A stretch of 64,000 nt of DNA from Dyella terrae (GTDB taxonomy: Bacteria; Pseudomonadota; Gammaproteobacteria; Xanthomonadales; Rhodanobacteraceae), in assembly GCF_022394535.1 (NCBI RefSeq), contig NZ_CP089414.1, forward strand, positions 2,976,001-3,040,000. Direction: 5' to 3'. Below, one piece after another: positions 41,512 through 51,207 of this stretch; positions within the stretch are counted from its first letter, which is position 1; every line of letters begins with the position of its first letter. The notes beneath the pieces were generated by a model, which did not search any database, was not told where the DNA came from, and was given only the letters and a program-made list of their open reading frames with translations. The position numbers were made by a program, and so were the translations under genes.

Positions 41512-43116
41512 TTACGGCTGGTTTCCTGCCGCCTGCACCGCGGCATACGCGTTGACGATACCCGCGCCAATCGGCTTGCTGCCACTCGGCGTCACGTGCG
41601 GCGTGGTGGCCGTGGACTTGAGCAACGAGGTCACCTGCGCCGGCGTCAGCAACGCCTTGCCGAGCGACAGACGATAGCTCTGCATCAGCGCCACGATACC
41701 CGCTACGTGCGGCGTGGCCTGCGAGGTGCCTGCCATGCCACCGTAAGTCGCCGTGGTCGGGGTGGTGGTGCCGGCATTGATGGTCGACCAGATGAAGCCG
41801 GTGGTCGCCTGCGTGCCGCTGGACGCATCACCCTTGTAGACGCCGCCGCCCGGGGCGGCGATGGTGACGATGGTGCCGTAGTTGGAGTAATAGGCGCGTG
41901 TGCTCGTCACGCCCGTTGCTGCCACCACCACTGCACCTGCACAACTGGCCGGCGAGTAATTCGCAGCGTTGGCGTTGCTGTTACCGGCAGCCACCACCAC
42001 GGTAGCGCCGCGGCCGACCGCGCCAGTGATCGCCTGCCCCAGCACGCTGCTGGACGGGCACGTACCCGAGCCGCCGAGGCTGAGGCTGAGCACCTTCGCG
42101 GGATTGGCATTGGCCGGCACGCCCGACACGCTGCCGCCCGATGACCAGGTGATGGCATCGGCGATATCGGCATTGGACCCACCGCAATGGCCAAGCACGC
42201 GCACCGGCACCACTCGCGAGTTGTATGAGGTACCCGCCATGCCGGTGCTGTTGTTGGTGATCTCACCGCCTGCCGTGCCGAACACGTGCGTGCCGTGCCA
42301 GCTGCTGTCCTCGGCAGCCTGATTCGAGCCGCATTGATTCGCGGTGGTCCAGTCACCGGTATCCCAACCGCCGGCCACGCGGCCATTGGTCGAACGTCCC
42401 GACACCGATGCGGTGCTGATGAAGTCGTAGCCGGCATTGGCCAGCGAGAGGTCGAGATCCGGGTGGTTGGTGACGCCGGTGTCCAGGCTCGCAATGGTGA
42501 CGCCGGTACCGTCGGCGAGGCTCCATGCCTGCTGGATATTGGCGGCACCCCAGTTGGCGACGTTCGCGTTGAGCGAGCTGTCGAAGAAGTTCGCGCCACT
42601 GGGCGTGAGGTAGTCCCACTGGTACGTGGCGTAGTACGGGTCATTCGGCGTGGTGAACGTCGCGGCGGCGGCAGGACGGATATCGTCCACGCGCTTGAGC
42701 ATGTATTCGGGTTCCACATAGGCCACCGACGGATCGGCAGCAATTTGCTTGATCAGTGTCGCCGCCTCGGTGGACGACAGCGCGCGATCGGTATGCACCA
42801 GATCGGCGCCGGTCGCCAGCTTGCGTGCATAGCGCACATTGAGCACGCGCGGTGCAGCGGCCGTTCCCGCGGTCAGCTTGGCGCGCGATGCGGCGACACC
42901 AATGTTCTGCACCGCCACATTCGCATTGCTCCGTTCGGAGCTACCGCTCTTGTAGGTGATGATGAAACCGCTATAGGTCTGATCGTTCTGCAGCGGACTC
43001 ACGTCGAAGTTGGCGGAAGGCGGCGGCGACGTGCCGAACTCCGCAGCGGACGCAGATGCAGACAAGGCCAACAACATCGAAACGGCCAGCAAACGCTTAT
43101 ACGTATGACGTTCCAT
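41512..43116 (-). CDS. S8-family subtilisin-like serine peptidase
   Basis: This 534-residue secreted protease has a signal peptide (residues 1-25) and an I9-like propeptide to about residue 145 (the strand SVAYVEPEYML is typical). The catalytic domain carries Asp212 in ASLDTGV, His274 in SSWHGTHVFG and Ser465 in GMAGTSQATPHVAGI, with the oxyanion Asn379 in AAGNSNAN. The order and spacing are complete, so it should be active. It ends shortly after the domain, without extra C-terminal modules. A perfect CRP/Clp-type site lies about 400 bases upstream. Confidence 0.92.
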   Translation of the reverse strand: MERHTYKRLLAVSMLLALSASASAAEFGTSPPPSANFDVSPLQNDQTYSGFIITYKSGSSERSNANVAVQNIGVAASRAKLTAGTAAAPRVLNVRYARKLATGADLVHTDRALSSTEAATLIKQIAADPSVAYVEPEYMLKRVDDIRPAAAATFTTPNDPYYATYQWDYLTPSGANFFDSSLNANVANWGAANIQQAWSLADGTGVTIASLDTGVTNHPDLDLSLANAGYDFISTASVSGRSTNGRVAGGWDTGDWTTANQCGSNQAAEDSSWHGTHVFGTAGGEITNNSTGMAGTSYNSRVVPVRVLGHCGGSNADIADAITWSSGGSVSGVPANANPAKVLSLSLGGSGTCPSSSVLGQAITGAVGRGATVVVAAGNSNANAANYSPASCAGAVVVAATGVTSTRAYYSNYGTIVTIAAPGGGVYKGDASSGTQATTGFIWSTINAGTTTPTTATYGGMAGTSQATPHVAGIVALMQSYRLSLGKALLTPAQVTSLLKSTATTPHVTPSGSKPIGAGIVNAYAAVQAAGNQP

Positions 43117-43572
43117 TCGAGCTCCCCATACCAAGGTTGGGTCGAAGCGGTCCTCCGGCGTCCAGCCGGACCGGGCCTTGGCTCATAGGCCGGCCGCCCC
43201 GATGCATCGGGTCTTCGACAGTTGATTTCTCTGGATCGCGGGAGTCGTCCCTGACCCGCCGCGAACACGCACCAGCCCACGCCGCGCAAGGCGCAGCGAC
43301 CCGAATCGACGTGGACGGAAACCCCAAAAGCAGACGCGAACACTTACCCACTCGACGGACCCAAGGGCCTGCCGATCGATGTGTCATTCATGGTGTGTCG
43401 CGCGATTCCTCACCCCTGGCGCGGCACGTCGCATGAATTCGCGACGAGGGCCATTGATTCACGGCGGAGGTGAAGGAACCGCAAAAAATTACCGAACACG
43501 GCACAAACATGCGCCGATTATGTGATTTCAATCACACAAATGGTGCTCTTGGTCCGGACAAATCGAACGTTG
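43117..43572. other. Intergenic region between subtilase and acylase genes
   Basis: This region of 456 bases between two minus-strand genes must hold the subtilase promoter. A CRP/Clp-type palindrome lies at 43521-43536. The remainder is GC-rich, with no supported gene; open frames here are arginine/proline-rich. Confidence 0.4.
43521..43536. promoter_or_regulatory. CRP/Clp-type binding site
   Basis: TGTGATTTCAATCACA matches the consensus TGTGA-N6-TCACA exactly. In Xanthomonadales, the CRP homologue Clp activates extracellular protease genes through such sites. It lies upstream of the subtilase gene, though about 405 bases from its start codon, so a long leader or another promoter is implied. 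Confidence 0.65.
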
Positions 43573-45765
43573 TTACGTTCCCGGGTGGTAGGTACGCTCG
43601 ACGTGGCCCTGCAAATCCTCGGGCCAGAAGTACACGGCGCGCAGGTTGCCGGTGGTGTAGCGCTCGGCTTCGTCGTTGAAATGCGGCGACTCCGGATGGC
43701 CGCTTTCGCCGCCCGCCGTGATGGCGCGGGCCCGAACCTTGTCGCCGAACTCCACCACCGCCACGAAGCTGTTGCCGCCGGTGCCGTAGTAGCGTCGCGT
43801 GCCCGGCCAGCGATGCGCGCCGAACGAGGCGAGCGAGCCCCAGCGCGATGAGGTGAACGGCACGGGGATGCTCGGCTTACTGTCGTCGAACGGTTGCTGG
43901 ATATCGCCGTTGATGCGCTGGTAGCGGTTCACCTCACCCCACGGCACACCCCAGCTGCCGAAGTCCTTCTGCAGCCGGTCGGAGGCATCTACCAAGGCAT
44001 CAAGACGCGCCTTGGGGCCGGCGCGCTCGGCCATGATGTCGTAGACCGAAAGCCCTTCGGATACATCGGACTTGTCGACCTTGTCCCACAGCGTGTCACC
44101 CCAGAACACCGCCAGCGACGTCGGCATGGATGCGATGCCCCAGCGGTAATCCCAGCCCCGCAGCAGGGCGATGGGGCCGGCCAGTTTCTTCTTCAGCGGA
44201 TCGTTGGCAGGCAGCGCGTCGTAATCCTTCACCAGGACGGGAATCTGTCGCGCGAACGCGGGCAGATACGAATCGAATGCAGCCGTGATCAACGACGGCA
44301 AGGTGAAGTCATGCTTGCCGCTAAGCACCATGGTGGCGTGGATGCCGCGCGGGTTCTCGCCCACGCTATCCATGTAGCGCGGGTAGTCCTCGCGCTTGGG
44401 GCTGTCTGGGCCGGCCGCCGAATACGGCCAGTCGTTGGTATTCATGATCCAGCCGTTAGCAGGATTGAGCAGATGCGGTGCCGCGTCCAGTGGCAGCAAG
44501 CCCTGCCAATCGGTGGTTGGATCGCTGCCGTCTACCGGTTTGGTGTAATCGAAGCGGTTGTCGCGCTTGGGGATGAATTGCGGATGCAGGTACGCGATCT
44601 CGCCCTTGTCGTCCGCGAAGATGGTGTTGTTCGACGAGTTCGCCTTTAGCTCTGCGATCTTCATAAAGCTGGCGAAGTCGGTGGCCTTGGTGCGCAACCA
44701 ACTCTGCTCCAACGCCTCCATCGGCTTGTTCATCAGCGCGGTGGCGACCCACTTGCCGCCTTCCTCGCGCACGATGGGGCCGTGGTGCGTGGCATAGGTG
44801 GTGAACGTGCGCTGCCCCATCGAGCCATCCGCCTTGCGATAGGCGATGCTGATCGGCCGGGTGGTGACGTCCCTCGTTTCCTTGCCGTAGCGATAACCGA
44901 GCTTGCCGCCGTCTTGCACGATGGTTTCGGCAAACTCGTCCACCACATCGGCAGTGGTCGAGGTATGCATGAAACCAATGTGCTTGTTGAAACCCTGGTA
45001 GATGAAGAACTGCCCCCAGGTCACCGCGCCGTACACATCCAGTCCTGCATCGCTGGACATCTGCAGCTCGGAACGGAAGAAGAACGACGTGTGCGGATTG
45101 ATCAGCAACAGCGCGTGGCCATCCGCCGTCAACTTCGGTGCAATGGCGATGCCGTTGGAACCGGTGGGCTCCACCCAACTGGATGGCGTATCGATGAAGG
45201 CCACGGCGTCGGTGGATTTTCCGTAGAACGCTTGCAGTTCCTTCAACGACACGCGCTCGATATCGCCACCGATGCTGCCTTCGCTGAAGCTCAAGGCCAT
45301 CCACGGCTCGAAATGCGTGATCACACGCGGATGCACGTCTGGATGCGTGGCGAGGTAATAGTTGAGCCCATCGGCCCACGCGTCCATCAGCTCGCGCAAC
45401 CAAGAAGGGCTCTTGGCGTAAAGTCGCTTCAGTTCGGCTGGGTCGATCCACAACTGCTGCCGCAGGTCCGACCAGATCGCCTTATCACCCTCGGCCTTTG
45501 CCAACCAACCGAGCGAGTTGAGGTAGTTCGTCTCGACGCGGTTGAAGTCATCCTCGGCCTGCGTATACGCCATACCGAATACCGCATCGGCATCCGTCTT
45601 GCCGTGTACGTGAGCGATACCCCAGTCGTCGCGCGTGATGGTGACGGCGGCGGCTTCGGTTTTCCAGCGGCTCTCGTCGTTGCTGGCTGCATGGACCAAC
45701 GATGCGCTCGATAGAGCAAACAGCAGAGATACCGACAGCAGGCGCTTCGAGGTGGGGATTTTCAC
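43573..45765 (-). CDS. Penicillin-acylase-family Ntn hydrolase (possible AHL acylase)
   Basis: This is a 730-residue exported precursor with a signal peptide (residues 1-26). The autocatalytic site lies in EPTGSNGIAIAP, where Ser203 would become the N-terminal nucleophile of the beta chain. LLLINPHTSF and GFNKHIGFMHT are the following family motifs. The alpha chain precedes residue 203. Members hydrolyse amide bonds of beta-lactams, acyl-homoserine lactones or cyclic lipopeptides. Quorum quenching or antibiotic degradation is possible. The gene follows an M1 peptidase gene on the same strand. Confidence 0.88.
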   Translation of the reverse strand: MKIPTSKRLLSVSLLFALSSASLVHAASNDESRWKTEAAAVTITRDDWGIAHVHGKTDADAVFGMAYTQAEDDFNRVETNYLNSLGWLAKAEGDKAIWSDLRQQLWIDPAELKRLYAKSPSWLRELMDAWADGLNYYLATHPDVHPRVITHFEPWMALSFSEGSIGGDIERVSLKELQAFYGKSTDAVAFIDTPSSWVEPTGSNGIAIAPKLTADGHALLLINPHTSFFFRSELQMSSDAGLDVYGAVTWGQFFIYQGFNKHIGFMHTSTTADVVDEFAETIVQDGGKLGYRYGKETRDVTTRPISIAYRKADGSMGQRTFTTYATHHGPIVREEGGKWVATALMNKPMEALEQSWLRTKATDFASFMKIAELKANSSNNTIFADDKGEIAYLHPQFIPKRDNRFDYTKPVDGSDPTTDWQGLLPLDAAPHLLNPANGWIMNTNDWPYSAAGPDSPKREDYPRYMDSVGENPRGIHATMVLSGKHDFTLPSLITAAFDSYLPAFARQIPVLVKDYDALPANDPLKKKLAGPIALLRGWDYRWGIASMPTSLAVFWGDTLWDKVDKSDVSEGLSVYDIMAERAGPKARLDALVDASDRLQKDFGSWGVPWGEVNRYQRINGDIQQPFDDSKPSIPVPFTSSRWGSLASFGAHRWPGTRRYYGTGGNSFVAVVEFGDKVRARAITAGGESGHPESPHFNDEAERYTTGNLRAVYFWPEDLQGHVERTYHPGT

Positions 45766-45824
45766 AGTTGCTCATCTCTCATCAAGGATGCACGGCGCCA
45801 ACTCTGTCGACAATTTTCCTATTG

Positions 45825-45929
45825 CGTCATCCCGGCGCAGGCCGGGATCCAGAGACTCACCGCGTCGTAGATACGCAACGCACTGGATTCCGGCCCTTGT
45901 CCCTTTTTTCGGGATGCGCCGGAATGACG
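45825..45929. repeat. Intergenic palindromic element with terminal inverted repeats
   Basis: This element of about 105 bp has terminal repeats CGTCATCCCGGCGC and GCGCCGGAATGACG, which pair at 13 of 14 bases. An internal hairpin (ATCCCGGC / GCCGGGAT) lies at 45829-45848. It resembles the non-coding palindromic repeats widespread in this order. It lies between the M1 peptidase stop and the acylase start. Confidence 0.7.
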
Positions 45930-45953
45930 GATAGGAGTTGGTATGGAAACCCT

Positions 45954-47921
45954 TTATGGCATCGCCAATACATTGTTCCCACGATCCGCATCCGGCAACT
46001 TATGATCCGGATCCAGTTCGAGCTTGCTGATCTTCTTGCCCGTATGCAGCGCCAGCTTCGGCGCCGCACTCTGTCGCCATGCCTCGACCGGCACGCGCAC
46101 ATCTTCATGGCTGCCGTCGGCATAGTCGACGCGAAGCGTGGCAGGCATCACCAGTTTCTGCTTGCTGGCGAGCGTGATCTGCACGCCCTTGGACGGATCG
46201 TTGTCCACGTAGCTGGCGCCCGTGATGCCCATGTCGAGCTGCCAGTTGTTGAGATACCAGCCGCGCCACCACCACGAGAGATCCTCGCCGGCTTCGCTGC
46301 TCATGAAGCGGAAGAAGTCCGACGGCGTGGGATGGTGATAGGCCCACGTGGCGATGTACTTGCGGAAAGCTGGGTCGAAGCGCTCGGGGCCCAGGATCTG
46401 CTCACGCAGCAACACCAGACCCAACGCGCCCTTGAAGTAGCTTACCGAGTGTCGGTACTTCTCCGAGATCGAATCGGAGTGCGCGAGCAGCGTAGGCGCA
46501 TTTGCGTCGGCCAGTACCGAAAGGATCTCGTCCACCGGGTTGCCACCCTTGGGCGCGTACTCGCTGTCGCGCTTGGGCGCAAACTCGCCCTTGTTGAACG
46601 CATCGGAGGCATACACGTCGATGAAGGTATTGAAACCTTCATCCATGAACGCGTTACGGCGCTCGTTGGAGCCGACGATCATCGGGAACCAGCCGTGGCC
46701 GAGTTCGTGCGCGGTGATCCAGAACAGCATCGGCCCCTTGTCGTCGTAACCGTCGAACACGATGCCGGGGTATTCCATGCCTGCGCCATGGCCACCGAGG
46801 TTCACCGCAGCAGGCCAGGGATATGCATACCACTTGGAGGAGAAGTGCTCGATGGAGCCCTTCACGTACTCGGTGGAGCGATTCCACGCATCCTTGCCCA
46901 CACCTTCCACCGGATACACCGACATGGCGAGCGCATGCTTGCCTTCGGGCAGGTTGATGCGCGCCGCATCCCATACGAAGGCCGGCGAAGCGGCAAACGC
47001 CACATCGCGCGTGTGCTCCATGTGGAAGCGCCAGGTCTGCGTGCCGCTTTGCTTCGGGTGGCTGGTGGGATCGTTCACTTCCTGCGGCGAACGGATCATC
47101 ACCGTGGCATCGCTCTGCGCAGCTTCCGCGAGGCGCTTCTGCTGCGTGGCGGTAAGTACTTCGTTGCCATTGGTGAGCGCGCCGGAGCCGGCAACGATGT
47201 AGTTCCATGGCACGGTCACGGCGTAATCGATGTCGCCGTACTCAAGGTAGAACTCCGAACCGAGATAAGGCTGGGTGTCCCAACCGCGCAAGTCGTCGTA
47301 AACGGCCATGCGGGGGAACCACTGGGCGATCTCGTAGATGTCGCCGTTCTTCGTGGGCGTCACCGCGGTACGTCCACCCCAAGTGCCCGGCACGGTGTAG
47401 TGGTAGCGGATGCGCAGCTTCGCCTGCTTGCCACTGGCAGCCAGCGCCTGCGACAGGTCGACGCGCATGCGCGTGTCGTCGACCAGGAAATGCACGGGTT
47501 TGCCGTCTACTTCCACCGCGTCGATCTGGTAGCCGTCGGTAAAGTCGCTGCGCGGACGCGGCGAGCCGAGCGAGGCCCGCGAGTCGCGACGGTAGATGTT
47601 CTGGTCCAGTTGCACCCACAACACGTCCAGCGCATCCGGGCCGTGATTGGTATAGGTGATGGTTTCGTCGCCGCGTAGCGTATGCGTGGCGGGGTCGATG
47701 TTCGCCTGGATGGCGTAATCCACCCGGTTTTGCCAGAACTGCGGCCCGGGCTTGCCGGCGCCGTCGCGAAAGGCGTTGGCCGCATCGGGCAGCGATAGCG
47801 GCGCAAACAGCACCTGGGGATCGAAAGCGGCGTCCGTGCCGTCGGCGAAGGCCGGCGCACTCATAGCGCCAGCCGCAAGCAGACCCGCGCCAATTGCGCA
47901 GGCCAGGACGAGTTTCTTCAT
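45954..47921 (-). CDS. M1-family zinc aminopeptidase, exported
   Basis: This is a 655-residue peptidase with a signal peptide (residues 1-26). An N-terminal beta-saddle precedes the catalytic domain. Exopeptidase-like motif GHGAGMEYPG lies at about residues 378-387 and the zinc site HELGH at 405-409, with the third ligand Glu428 in DEGFN. It should remove N-terminal residues of peptides in the periplasm or outside the cell. The canonical GAMEN is replaced by GMEYP, as in the bacterial subgroup. It is upstream of the acylase gene on the same strand. Confidence 0.9.
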   Translation of the reverse strand: MKKLVLACAIGAGLLAAGAMSAPAFADGTDAAFDPQVLFAPLSLPDAANAFRDGAGKPGPQFWQNRVDYAIQANIDPATHTLRGDETITYTNHGPDALDVLWVQLDQNIYRRDSRASLGSPRPRSDFTDGYQIDAVEVDGKPVHFLVDDTRMRVDLSQALAASGKQAKLRIRYHYTVPGTWGGRTAVTPTKNGDIYEIAQWFPRMAVYDDLRGWDTQPYLGSEFYLEYGDIDYAVTVPWNYIVAGSGALTNGNEVLTATQQKRLAEAAQSDATVMIRSPQEVNDPTSHPKQSGTQTWRFHMEHTRDVAFAASPAFVWDAARINLPEGKHALAMSVYPVEGVGKDAWNRSTEYVKGSIEHFSSKWYAYPWPAAVNLGGHGAGMEYPGIVFDGYDDKGPMLFWITAHELGHGWFPMIVGSNERRNAFMDEGFNTFIDVYASDAFNKGEFAPKRDSEYAPKGGNPVDEILSVLADANAPTLLAHSDSISEKYRHSVSYFKGALGLVLLREQILGPERFDPAFRKYIATWAYHHPTPSDFFRFMSSEAGEDLSWWWRGWYLNNWQLDMGITGASYVDNDPSKGVQITLASKQKLVMPATLRVDYADGSHEDVRVPVEAWRQSAAPKLALHTGKKISKLELDPDHKLPDADRGNNVLAMP

Positions 47922-48071
47922 CAGGCGTATTCCTCAAGGCTCCCCGTATAGAACCCGACACTATAGGTAGCGGGTCGCCAGGTGAACCGGGCCAGTGGTC
48001 ATGGGCCGCCCCGCAGCTTTGTGCGAACGCCGCCGAAAGAGGCCGCGCGCCCAAGGCGGTACAATGGCTAG

Positions 48072-48896
48072 ATGAGCACTCCCGAACATTCCCCGCTCGG
48101 CAAGACCACCGTCTACGCCGACCGCTACGACCCGTCCCTGTTGTTCCCCATCCCGCGCCAGGCCAAGCGTGACGAGATCCGCGTGACCGCGCCGCTGCCG
48201 TTCCATGGCGAGGACGTCTGGAACGCCTATGAGCTGTCCTGGCTCGACGCGCGCGGCAAGCCGGTGGTGGCGCTGGCCGAGTTCCGCGTGCCGGCGACCT
48301 CGCCGAACATCATCGAGTCGAAGTCGTTCAAGCTGTACCTCAATGGCTTTTCGCAAGAACGCATCGCGAATCGCGAGCAGCTAGCCAGCACGCTGGGCAA
48401 AGATCTTTCCGCTGCCGCCGGTGCGCCGGTGGGCGTACTGCTGAGCGACGCGCGCGCGCGCGGCCATACGGTCATCGACCTGATGGGTACGCTGATCGAC
48501 GCGCTGCCCATCGACATCGATGACTATGGCCCGCCGCGTGCCGATTACCTCGCCGCCGACGGCACGAAACCGATCATGGAGGAAGCACTGGTATCCAACC
48601 TGCTGCGTTCCAACTGTCCGGTGACCGGCCAGCCGGACTGGGGCAGCGTGCAGGTCCACTACCGAGGCGCACCCATCGACCGTGCCGGGCTGCTGCGTTA
48701 CCTGGTCTCATTCCGCAACCACAACGAGTTTCACGAGCAGTGCGTGGAGCGCATTTTCGTCGACGTCATGGAGCGCTGCCGGCCGGAGCAACTCATCGTC
48801 TATGCACGCTATACGCGGCGTGGCGGGCTGGACATCAACCCCTACCGCAGCACGGGCACCGAGCGCCCAGGCAACCCGCGCGGCGCACGCCAGTAA
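48072..48896 (+). CDS. queF: NADPH-dependent 7-cyano-7-deazaguanine reductase, type II
   Basis: This 274-residue enzyme reduces preQ0 to preQ1 in queuosine synthesis. The QueF motif [17 protein letters not shown] lies at about residues 82-98. The catalytic Cys182 ([13 protein letters not shown]) and Asp189 correspond to E. coli Cys190 and Asp197. Length fits the two-domain type II form. It stands alone in the window, without queC, queD or queE. The ATG at 48072 starts the family's usual N-terminal lead. Confidence 0.95.
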   Translation: MSTPEHSPLGKTTVYADRYDPSLLFPIPRQAKRDEIRVTAPLPFHGEDVWNAYELSWLDARGKPVVALAEFRVPATSPNIIESKSFKLYLNGFSQERIANREQLASTLGKDLSAAAGAPVGVLLSDARARGHTVIDLMGTLIDALPIDIDDYGPPRADYLAADGTKPIMEEALVSNLLRSNCPVTGQPDWGSVQVHYRGAPIDRAGLLRYLVSFRNHNEFHEQCVERIFVDVMERCRPEQLIVYARYTRRGGLDINPYRSTGTERPGNPRGARQ

Positions 48897-49044
48897 AACG
48901 CGACATACTCGTGAAGAGCGTGTCGACGAAAGAGCGTAGTAATCGCAGCTTCAGATCGCCGGGACTAGCCTGAGCGGAATCAGGCGCCCGGCAGTGCTTC
49001 AATGCCGGCCGGGTGTGAGTCCGCCACCAGCCATGGGGTCAGAC

Positions 49045-49650
49045 ATGAATATCCAGCCACGCAAAACGGCTTTGTACTGCACGACCCTTGCCGGCCTGCT
49101 TGTGCTGAGCGCGTGCGGCAAGAACCACGAAGCGTCCAACACCACACCTGCCGCGCCGACCTCCAGTGCGCCAGCACCGACAGCACCCGCGCCTCCGGCT
49201 ACCGCCCCCACACCGGCACCGCCGAGCAGCGCGCCAGCCCCCACCAGCACTGCGCCGGCTCCAGCCCAGACCACGGCAAAGTCGGCCAGCGTGAACAGCG
49301 CCGGTGCCATCCGGGTTGCTGCGGTGACCATCGGCAGCCAGGTCGATGCGGCTCTTGCCATCAGCAAAGAGCAGCGCCAGTTCGCACCGGAAGACAAAGC
49401 CATCTATGCCAGCGTCGCCACCATCGGCGCCGCCGACAACGCGACGCTGAACGCCAAGTGGAGCTATGTCGATGGAAAGGACGAGCTGTTCAGCAGCACC
49501 ACCGAATCGATTGCCACCGATGGCCCTGCCGTCACCACCTTCAAGGTACAGAACCCCAACGCATGGCCGAAGGGTAAGTACAAAGTGGTGATCTCGCTCA
49601 ACGGTAAGCAAGTGGCGAGTGAAGACTTCGAAGTCAGGGCATCCAGCTAA
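49045..49650 (+). CDS. Lipoprotein with Pro/Ala/Thr-rich linker
   Basis: This is a 201-residue lipoprotein. The lipobox LLVLSAC places the lipid-bearing Cys near residue 25. A spacer of about 60 residues rich in Pro, Ala and Thr reaches from the membrane, then a globular domain of about 110 residues follows (VAAVTIGSQVDAALAISKEQRQFAPEDKAIYASV to KVVISLNGKQVASEDFEV), which looks Ig-like. No catalytic motif is seen. An ATG at 49033 is a possible alternative start. A terminator follows at 49678-49701. Confidence 0.75.
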   Translation: MNIQPRKTALYCTTLAGLLVLSACGKNHEASNTTPAAPTSSAPAPTAPAPPATAPTPAPPSSAPAPTSTAPAPAQTTAKSASVNSAGAIRVAAVTIGSQVDAALAISKEQRQFAPEDKAIYASVATIGAADNATLNAKWSYVDGKDELFSSTTESIATDGPAVTTFKVQNPNAWPKGKYKVVISLNGKQVASEDFEVRASS

Positions 49651-49677
49651 GCCACTGGTTCAGCCAATGGGAAAGAA

Positions 49678-49701
49678 AAGAAGCGCCCGAGGGCGCTTCT
49701 T
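49678..49701. terminator. Bidirectional rho-independent terminator
   Basis: An 11-bp stem AAGAAGCGCCC / GGGCGCTTCTT with a 2-base loop lies between the convergent lipoprotein and HdeD genes. T-rich tracts follow on both strands, so it can serve both transcripts. Confidence 0.82.
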
Positions 49702-49725
49702 TGTCTTGGACTTGCTGTGCTTTCT

Positions 49726-50274
49726 TCAGATCTTGGCCAGCTCGTTCAAGCGGAAACCACCGATGATCTGGGTAACTCCGTAAACCAGCGCGAGCGCGCC
49801 GATCCAGATGGTGACCGTGAATACGCCGGCGCCCGGGTACATGAAGAGCAACACACCCAGCACGATTGCAAGCACGCCGCTGAGACCAATCACCCAATCT
49901 CCCTTGATCTCGCCGCGGGCACAGAGCGCGAAAATAACGCGCACGATGCCTGCAATGATCAGCCATGCCGTCAGCATGATGAACAGGATGCCAGCCATCT
50001 GCGCGGGTTGCGAAACGGCAGCCACACCGAACAACAGCGAGACCACGGCGTACAACAATAGCCAGCCCTTGGAGATAGTCACGTGCTTGCGGAACAGAGC
50101 GATCACGCTTACCAGACCCTCCGCAATCGAAACGATACCAATAGCCCATGCCAACCCTACCGCACTGCTAATGGGGTACATCATCAAACTGACGCCGAAG
50201 AGGACTGAGATGATTCCGTAGAACATGAGAATCCATCCACTTCCTTTCATTGATTGTTGTGCACTCGTTTGCAT
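49726..50274 (-). CDS. HdeD-family (DUF308) membrane protein
   Basis: This is a 182-residue inner-membrane protein with six hydrophobic helices arranged as three repeats of helix-turn-helix (GWILMFYGIISVLFGVSLMMYP and its two later equivalents). DUF308/HdeD members are linked to acid and general stress resistance. It is close to a CsbD-type stress gene in the same genome region but on the opposite strand. No operon partner is seen. Confidence 0.88.
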   Translation of the reverse strand: MQTSAQQSMKGSGWILMFYGIISVLFGVSLMMYPISSAVGLAWAIGIVSIAEGLVSVIALFRKHVTISKGWLLLYAVVSLLFGVAAVSQPAQMAGILFIMLTAWLIIAGIVRVIFALCARGEIKGDWVIGLSGVLAIVLGVLLFMYPGAGVFTVTIWIGALALVYGVTQIIGGFRLNELAKI

Positions 50275-50552
50275 GAAATCTCTCCGCGTGTGGGTTCAAT
50301 GGTTTTGTACGACCGCTCGTCGATACTTCCACGATCGTAAATACCGTTGAACGCTATTCCTATCGTCGTGGCGCGGATAAAGCTGTAGGAAAACTGCGCA
50401 TCAATTCACTCGGGCGCTCATACTCAACAAGACGCCCCTGAATACCCACGACCCGCCATGACACAAACGGCACGCGCACTTAACCTGGCGACTGTTCGAA
50501 TCCATCCCTGCAATGCGCATTGCATTTGTCCGACAACCGATGAGGATTAGTC

Positions 50553-50759
50553 ATGAATCAAGACACCATCCAGGGGCATTGGAAACAGCTCAGCGGCCAG
50601 ATCAAGGAACACTGGGGAAAACTTACCGATGACGACCTCAAGGTCGCCGAAGGCAACGCCGAATACCTGTCAGGCAAACTGCAGGAGCGCTATGGCCTGG
50701 CGCAAGACGAGGCCATGAAGCAGGTCAAGGCCTTCGAGAAAGGTATCAAGCACCACTGA
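50553..50759 (+). CDS. CsbD-family stress protein
   Basis: This is a 68-residue hydrophilic protein matching CsbD over its whole length: [29 protein letters not shown], then [31 protein letters not shown]. CsbD-type proteins are induced by general stress and have no established biochemical role. GAGGA precedes the ATG. A hairpin lies just after the gene. Confidence 0.92.
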   Translation: MNQDTIQGHWKQLSGQIKEHWGKLTDDDLKVAEGNAEYLSGKLQERYGLAQDEAMKQVKAFEKGIKHH

Positions 50760-50774
50760 TTCAACCCATGGCAG

Positions 50775-50803
50775 GCGCGCCCGCTCCGCTGGAGTGGGCG
50801 CGC
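50775..50803 (+). terminator. GC-rich hairpin after csbD-type gene
   Basis: A 13-bp stem (GCGCGCCCGCTCC / GGAGTGGGCGCGC, one G-T pair) with a 3-base loop lies 15 bases after the stop, without a T-run. It probably separates this gene from the convergent sulfur operon. Confidence 0.6.
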
Positions 50804-50823
50804 TTCGGTGGAACCGTGTGGCA

Positions 50824-51168
50824 TCACTGATCGACGCAGTAGAGCTCGAACAGGCGCGCCATGAGGGCGTGGACGCGTTCATCGCGAATCGCGTAATAGA
50901 TCGATTGCCCTTCGCGTCGTCCGGCCACCAATCCATCGCGTCGCAACAGCGACAGGTGCTGGGAAACGACGCTTTGCGCCAAACCCAATGCATCAGCAAG
51001 ATCGCCCACCGAACGCTCACCATCCAACAATTGGCAAACCAGCATCAAGCGATTGGTGCTGCCGAGCGCCTTGAGCACGCTCACGGCTTCCTCGGCATGG
51101 CGCTGCATGGCCTCTGGCGTGACAGCCGTCGAACGACGCGCGGTGACACCCATCCTGCTACGACTCAT
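50824..51168 (-). CDS. bigR: BigR/SqrR-type ArsR-family persulfide-sensing repressor
   Basis: This is a 114-residue winged-helix repressor. The DNA-binding helix reads ALGLAQSVVSQHLSLLRRDGLV. Two cysteines, Cys45 (LMLVCQLL) and Cys111 (ELYCVDQ), occupy the places of the BigR/SqrR pair that forms a disulphide or polysulphide bridge on exposure to reactive sulfur, releasing DNA. It is the last gene of a four-gene operon of sulfur detoxification and probably controls it through the operator at 52955-52978. Confidence 0.87.
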   Translation of the reverse strand: MSRSRMGVTARRSTAVTPEAMQRHAEEAVSVLKALGSTNRLMLVCQLLDGERSVGDLADALGLAQSVVSQHLSLLRRDGLVAGRREGQSIYYAIRDERVHALMARLFELYCVDQ

Positions 51169-51207
51169 GAGTGACCCAGTTCCGTTGGCACGTGGTATCT
51201 CCAGCCA

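Noticed and set aside
45702..47678. Very long plus-strand open frame opposite the M1 peptidase
   Set aside because: It runs antisense to a gene with a complete M1 active site, and its Arg/His/Gly-rich composition is typical of shadow frames.
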